Source: Chryseobacterium sp. SC28
GTDB taxonomy: Bacteria > Bacteroidota > Bacteroidia > Flavobacteriales > Weeksellaceae
Direction: 5' to 3'
DNA: 42,371 nucleotides
NCBI RefSeq assembly: GCF_003932955.1
Contig: NZ_QOVY01000020.1
Coordinates: 1-42,371, forward strand
Below, piece by piece: positions 38,807 through 42,371 of the stretch. A program made the position numbers and the translations under genes. The notes under the pieces were generated by a model, which was not told the DNA's origin, searched no databases, and saw nothing but the letters and a program-made list of their open reading frames with translations. Position 1 is the first letter of the stretch. The number at the start of each line of letters is the position of its first letter.

Positions 38807-40471
38807 ATGGCAGAAGTAATTACGATGCCCCGTTTATCGGATACGATGACGGAAGGCAAAGTTTCCAAATGGCACAAAAAAGTTGGTGACCCTGTGAAAG
38901 AAGGTGATATTCTTGCAGAAATCGAAACCGATAAAGCAGTCCAAGATTTCGAATCCGAAATCAACGGAACGCTCCTATTCATAGGAGTAGAAGAAGGAGC
39001 TGCTGCGCCGGTAGACTCTGTCTTGGCCATCATCGGCGAAGAAGGCGAAGATATTTCATCTTTGACCGGCGGCGGCGCAAAAGCAGATGCTGCGACTGAA
39101 AGCAAGTCCGAAGAAGAATCCAAAACGCAAGGCGAATCTACACCAGTAGAAAATGCTTACGAAGGTTCATCTTCTGCTGATATTCCTGAAGGCGTAGAGG
39201 TGATTACGATGCCACGTCTTTCCGATACGATGACCGAAGGCAAAGTCGCCAAATGGCATAAGAACGTGGGAGATGCGGTAAAAGAGGGCGACATACTTGC
39301 AGAAATAGAAACCGACAAAGCCGTTCAGGATTTCGAATCGGAAGTGAACGGAACCTTGTTGTACCAAGGCGTGGCAGAAGGCAGTGCAGCAGAAGTGGAC
39401 AAGATCTTAGCCATCATAGGCCCTGAAGGAACAGACGTATCTGGTCTCGTTTCCGGCGGTGGAAAAAAAGCCGATGCTCCAAAAGCTGAAGCCAAAACCA
39501 ATGAAAAGTCCGAACCTAAAGCCGAAGCAAAATCAGAAGCCAAAACGGAAGATCTAAAAGAAGAAGCACCTGCTGCAACTTCTTCAGGCGACAGAATTGC
39601 AATTTCTCCACTCGCTAAGAAAATTGCGGAAGAAAAAGGTGTGGATGTCTCTGCCATCAAAGGTTCCGGCGAAAATGGACGAATCGTGAAGAAGGATGTT
39701 GAAAATTATCAGCCGGCGGCTCAGCCCGAAGCTGCAAGTTCTGCTCCTAAAGCGGTTTCTGCCCAGCCAAGCGTAGCTTTCACGCCGGGGCAAGATTCCG
39801 AAACGGTGAACTCGCAAATGCGGAATATCATCGCGAAAAGATTGGCGGAGAGCAAATTCACAGCGCCCCATTATTATCTCACGGTAGAGATCAATATGGA
39901 CAAAGCTATCGAAGCGAGAAAAGAAATGAACGCCTTGCCAGACACCAAAGTGTCGTTCAACGATATGGTGATCAAAGCCGTTGCAGTAGCACTTAGAAAA
40001 CATCCGCAGGTCAATTCTTCGTGGGCAGGCGACAAGATCATCCACCACGGAAACATCAATGTGGGCGTGGCAGTGGCGGTGCCAGACGGATTAGTGGTGC
40101 CGGTGTTGAAGAATGCAGATTTCATGAGCTACGGCGACATCTCGGCAGCCGTTAAAGATATGGCAGCCAGAGCGAAAACCAAAGCACTGAAAGCGAACGA
40201 AATGGAAGGCTCTACTTTCTCGGTGTCGAATCTGGGAATGTTCGGAATCGAGACATTTACTTCGATCATCAATCAACCGAATGCTGCCATCTTATCGGTA
40301 GGTGCCATTATTGAGAAACCGATTGTGAAAGATGGACAAATCGTAGTTGGAAACACCATGAAATTATCACTGGCTTGCGACCACAGAGTTGTGGACGGTG
40401 CAACGGGCGCCCAGTTCTTGCAAACTTTGAGAACTTATCTGGAAAGTCCGTTAACGCTTTTATTAGGATAA
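38807..40471 (+). CDS. pdhC: Dihydrolipoamide acetyltransferase, E2 of the pyruvate dehydrogenase complex
   Basis: 554 residues. Two lipoyl domains (about 1-80 and 130-210) each carry ETDKAVQDFES, with lipoyl lysines Lys43 and Lys171. An E3/E1-binding domain lies near 264-300 (SPLAKKIAEEKGVDVSAIKG), after a Lys/Glu/Ala-rich linker. The catalytic domain ends in CDHRVVDGATGAQFLQ with the active His. It transfers the acetyl group to CoA and forms the complex core. Lipoyl domains are nearly the same in sequence. It is followed by a strong terminator. Confidence 0.95.
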   Translation: MAEVITMPRLSDTMTEGKVSKWHKKVGDPVKEGDILAEIETDKAVQDFESEINGTLLFIGVEEGAAAPVDSVLAIIGEEGEDISSLTGGGAKADAATESKSEEESKTQGESTPVENAYEGSSSADIPEGVEVITMPRLSDTMTEGKVAKWHKNVGDAVKEGDILAEIETDKAVQDFESEVNGTLLYQGVAEGSAAEVDKILAIIGPEGTDVSGLVSGGGKKADAPKAEAKTNEKSEPKAEAKSEAKTEDLKEEAPAATSSGDRIAISPLAKKIAEEKGVDVSAIKGSGENGRIVKKDVENYQPAAQPEAASSAPKAVSAQPSVAFTPGQDSETVNSQMRNIIAKRLAESKFTAPHYYLTVEINMDKAIEARKEMNALPDTKVSFNDMVIKAVAVALRKHPQVNSSWAGDKIIHHGNINVGVAVAVPDGLVVPVLKNADFMSYGDISAAVKDMAARAKTKALKANEMEGSTFSVSNLGMFGIETFTSIINQPNAAILSVGAIIEKPIVKDGQIVVGNTMKLSLACDHRVVDGATGAQFLQTLRTYLESPLTLLLG

Positions 40472-40493
40472 ATTTTTTAAATTGATTATAATG

Positions 40494-40524
40494 AGCCTTT
40501 CAATTCTGTTGAAGGGCTTTTTTT
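40494..40524 (+). terminator. Intrinsic terminator of pdhA-pdhC
   Basis: AGCCTTTCAA at 40494-40503, loop TTCTG, TTGAAGGGCT at 40509-40518 and a T-run to 40524: a ten-pair stem with one G-T pair, 22 bp after the pdhC stop. Confidence 0.88.
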
Positions 40525-40543
40525 GTTGACCACGCCCGCGTAA

Positions 40544-40636
40544 GGGATGGTAGCGGATATCCTTTTTGTCTTTGACTTCTCTTGATTTGATGGAGAAACG
40601 GACTTGACAAAAAGATAGTAGCGGACAGCCCGACCC
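40544..40636. repeat. Palindromic intergenic repeat, copy B
   Basis: Left arm 40544-40570 (GGGATGGTAGCGGATATCC then TTTTTGTC) and right arm 40606-40636 (GACAAAAAG, then ATAGTAGCGGACAGCCCGA) have a perfect CTTTTTGTC/GACAAAAAG stem around a 35 nt centre. The arms correspond to those of copy A at 30460-30537. It lies between the pdhC terminator and the DUF2490 gene. Confidence 0.75.
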
Positions 40637-40740
40637 GCTTGTTTTTGCTGAAGGGAAATCTTCTATTGGTAACCCAAAACGTCTGAGCAAAAACAAAGGG
40701 GTACGCCCAAATAATTAATATTTTGAACAGGGGATTTAAT

Positions 40741-40748
40741 TATATTTG
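40741..40748 (+). promoter_or_regulatory. -7 box abutting the DUF2490 gene start
   Basis: TATATTTG followed by CGCC and GTG at 40753 has the same N4 spacing as the methyltransferase genes and supports GTG as the start. A TTG at 40723-40725 is 15 nt upstream, short for a -33 element. Confidence 0.55.
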
Positions 40749-40752
40749 CGCC

Positions 40753-41460
40753 GTGAAAAAATTGGGTTTTTTGTTTTTATTCTTAGGCGGTTTTGTGCCG
40801 GGTCAAGATCATCTGTCGGGGTTTAATATGGTGTCTTTCACCTACAGAATGACTCCGAAATGGATGGCATATTTGGAGGTTCAAACCAGAGCGCGGCGGG
40901 ATTATACGGTGATAGACTATTATGAAACGAAAGGAGGGGTGGGCTACAATCTCAATAAAAACAATCAAATTTTCATTGGGCTGGGACGATATGGCACTTA
41001 TGAAAAAATGAGAATCGCGCAGGAAGAGTTCAGAATGTGGTTGCAATATACCCTATCGCAACGACTGGGTAAACTGAAGTTGGATCACCGGGCGAGAGCC
41101 GAGCAGCGCTATTTCTATGCGAACCAAACCGGTGAACATACGCAGGCTAACCGTTTCCGATACCGCCTGAGCGCTACATTGCCCATTAATAAAGACAAAG
41201 TGCAGCAAAACACAGTTTTCGTGAATGCTTTTCAGGAACTTTTTGTCGGTCCAAAAGCGCCGACTTTCAAGCGCAACCGGACCTTCGGAGGTGTGGGCTA
41301 TCAGCTGAACAACAGCATATCAGTGACGTCGGGCTATATGTTCCAGCGCGATTTCGCAACGAAGGGGAACGAGAATTTTCATTTTCTGTACTTTGCTCTT
41401 AATTTTACGCTTGATGCCACGGATGACGAGAAGGATATCGCCATCCCGATGGTGGATTAG
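40753..41460 (+). CDS. DUF2490 outer-membrane-like protein
   Basis: 235 residues from GTG 40753, giving the signal peptide (M)KKLGFLFLFLGGFVPGQ. The rest alternates polar and hydrophobic residues in beta strands (SFTYRMTPKWMAYLEVQTRAR, WLQYTLSQRLGKLKLDHRARAEQRYF in parts, FLYFALNFTLDATDD) as in DUF2490, a presumed outer-membrane barrel of unknown function. A TTG at 40723 is in frame, but it would put the -7 box inside the gene and spoil the signal peptide. Monocistronic, convergent with the HD-domain gene. Confidence 0.85.
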   Translation: MKKLGFLFLFLGGFVPGQDHLSGFNMVSFTYRMTPKWMAYLEVQTRARRDYTVIDYYETKGGVGYNLNKNNQIFIGLGRYGTYEKMRIAQEEFRMWLQYTLSQRLGKLKLDHRARAEQRYFYANQTGEHTQANRFRYRLSATLPINKDKVQQNTVFVNAFQELFVGPKAPTFKRNRTFGGVGYQLNNSISVTSGYMFQRDFATKGNENFHFLYFALNFTLDATDDEKDIAIPMVD

Positions 41461-41482
41461 CCAAAATTTCGAAAAAATTATA

Positions 41483-41929
41483 CTAATATTTCTGTGTCAA
41501 ATACAGATAAGCTTTGAGATATTTGTTGAGGCGCTTCAAGTCTTTTTCTTCCAATAAAGTTGTACATCTTGTGAGGTCCATATTGTCTCGGAGATCGTTG
41601 AGTTTGACGGCAATGGCCAGCGGATTTTTTTCGATTCTTGCGATGAAAGCGTCGTAATTTTGCTCCTCTTCTTGGCGCTTGGTGAGGCAATCCACGGCTT
41701 CCAAAATATGGCTGGGAAAGCCTTTTTCGCGGAGATATTCGAGAGGAAAATCGGGATAATCTTCTACGACATCGTGCAGAACGCCGACGATTTTTTCATC
41801 GATGGTTTTTCCGGCATTCATCACTCGGAAAACGTGACCCAAGTATGGTGCGCCGTATTTGTCGATCTGTTTTCTGTGTGCTTTGGTAGCTATTTTTATG
41901 GCTTGGTTGAGGAGTTCGTGGGTTGACAT
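41483..41929 (-). CDS. HD-domain protein, small alarmone hydrolase-like
   Basis: 148 residues. The metal-binding residues of the RelA/SpoT HD domain are visible: His in APYLGHVFRVM, His-Asp in VGVLHDVVEDYPDF and Asp in KLNDLRDNMDL. There is no synthetase or TGS domain. The layout is like MESH1-type small (p)ppGpp hydrolases, so it may lower alarmone levels, but similar proteins act on other nucleotides. It starts 1 bp after the stop of the preceding minus-strand gene, implying cotranscription. Confidence 0.82.
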   Translation of the reverse strand: MSTHELLNQAIKIATKAHRKQIDKYGAPYLGHVFRVMNAGKTIDEKIVGVLHDVVEDYPDFPLEYLREKGFPSHILEAVDCLTKRQEEEQNYDAFIARIEKNPLAIAVKLNDLRDNMDLTRCTTLLEEKDLKRLNKYLKAYLYLTQKY

Positions 41930-41930
41930 T

Positions 41931-42218
41931 TTATTTGTTTACTTTAGGATTGGATTCAGCTGAATCTTTATTTTGAGGCAATTCCGAATATTGTTGGTTG
42001 GGCTTTTTGTTCAGCATTTTATATTTTGAAGCTTTTGCCGAGTCTATATTTTTGTAGAAAGCAGCATTGTCGTTTTCTGTCTTAATCTCACTAGAATTTG
42101 TTGAATCTAATCTGTGATAAGGATTTGTAGGAATCGTATTTTGTTTTTCAGATTCTTTTTGTTGAGAAAACGCTAACCCAAATGATAAGGTTGCGATTAT
42201 TAAAATCACTTTTTTCAT
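41931..42218 (-). CDS. Small secreted protein of unknown function
   Basis: 95 residues. The signal peptide is MKKVILIIATLSFGLAFSQ with cleavage after FSQ. The mature part is polar and rich in Asn, Ser and Lys (TNSSEIKTENDNAAF), with no cysteine and no recognised family; it looks disordered. It is the first gene of a two-gene operon with the HD-domain protein. No promoter motif is clear upstream. Confidence 0.65.
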   Translation of the reverse strand: MKKVILIIATLSFGLAFSQQKESEKQNTIPTNPYHRLDSTNSSEIKTENDNAAFYKNIDSAKASKYKMLNKKPNQQYSELPQNKDSAESNPKVNK

Positions 42219-42352
42219 CGGTTTAATTTTTAAATGAAATTATAAAAAAACTTATCTACTTACCTGTTGTGCATTTAGGAATTAAATAAAAAAAAGATTG
42301 TTCAATTGGATAAAAATCCGTATATTTAATTGATTATCAAATAATTAAATAA

Positions 42353-42371
42353 ATGAACAATCTTACTCAAA
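42353..42371 (+). CDS. Start of an unidentified gene, truncated by the window end
   Basis: An ATG at 42353 opens a frame reading MNNLTQ to the edge. Six residues cannot be assigned. The 134 bp between this and the divergent secreted-protein gene is very AT-rich and holds TATATTTA at 42321-42328, one base off the -7 consensus. Confidence 0.3.

Noticed and set aside
1-42371. CRISPR arrays, tRNA or rRNA genes
   Set aside because: No regularly spaced repeats, no cloverleaf with a TTCGA-type arm and no rRNA-like stretch were found by reading both strands.

Overview
The window looks like a chromosomal segment of a flavobacterium (Bacteroidota, Flavobacteriia), most likely of the Chryseobacterium group. 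The signs are moderate-to-low GC, type IX secretion (T9SS) cargo with C-terminal sorting domains, promoter -7 boxes of the Bacteroidota form TAnnTTTG instead of sigma70 boxes, no Shine-Dalgarno-dependent starts, a YtxJ-type bacillithiol protein, and a thioredoxin/peroxiredoxin operon of flavobacterial type.

Left edge (1-3.7 kb): the 5' end of an IS3-family transposase gene runs leftward out of the window. Its IS end lies against a large T9SS cargo gene that has no signal peptide or ATG, so the IS appears to have cut that gene. A small exported protein with a C-terminal membrane anchor follows.

3.7-21.4 kb is an exopolysaccharide/capsule locus read on the + strand. First come genes for making and priming an amino sugar: a small PglC-like sugar phosphotransferase, an ATP-grasp ligase, a HAD phosphatase, a DegT/PglE-like aminotransferase and a PglF/CapD-like 4,6-dehydratase. 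Next is the export machinery (Wza-like lipoprotein, Wzc-like tyrosine kinase). Then follows a strikingly AT-rich serotype-like cassette (Wzx flippase, four glycosyltransferases, EpsG/Wzy-like polymerase). The locus closes with a second, N-terminally short sugar transferase, rfbC and a secreted glycosidase-like protein.

21.5-33.5 kb is housekeeping DNA: rlmL-like and other methyltransferases, a ZIP transporter, ytxJ, a Crp/Fnr regulator, GNAT and HAD enzymes, a peroxiredoxin-thioredoxin-DUF6952 operon on the - strand, an aspartate-type aminotransferase, rsmG, a small lipoprotein and an AddB-like nuclease. 33.5-42.4 kb holds a beta-helix T9SS cargo protein, an aldo/keto reductase, an RRM RNA-binding protein, a BlaI-PAP2 pair, pdhA-pdhC, a DUF2490 protein and an HD-domain alarmone-hydrolase-like gene. 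A truncated ORF sits at the right edge.

The most noteworthy points are: IS disruption of the first T9SS gene; an ATP-grasp/HAD pair placed where an acetyltransferase would sit in a bacillosamine-type pathway; a composition break inside the second sugar transferase; two divergent copies of one palindromic intergenic repeat; a recurrent TAnnTTTG-N4-start arrangement suggesting leaderless mRNAs; a perfect FNR-type palindrome near the peroxiredoxin operon with an ExxSR-type Crp/Fnr regulator close by; and a terminator-like hairpin directly against the start codon of the AddB-like gene. I saw no CRISPR array, tRNA or rRNA gene.
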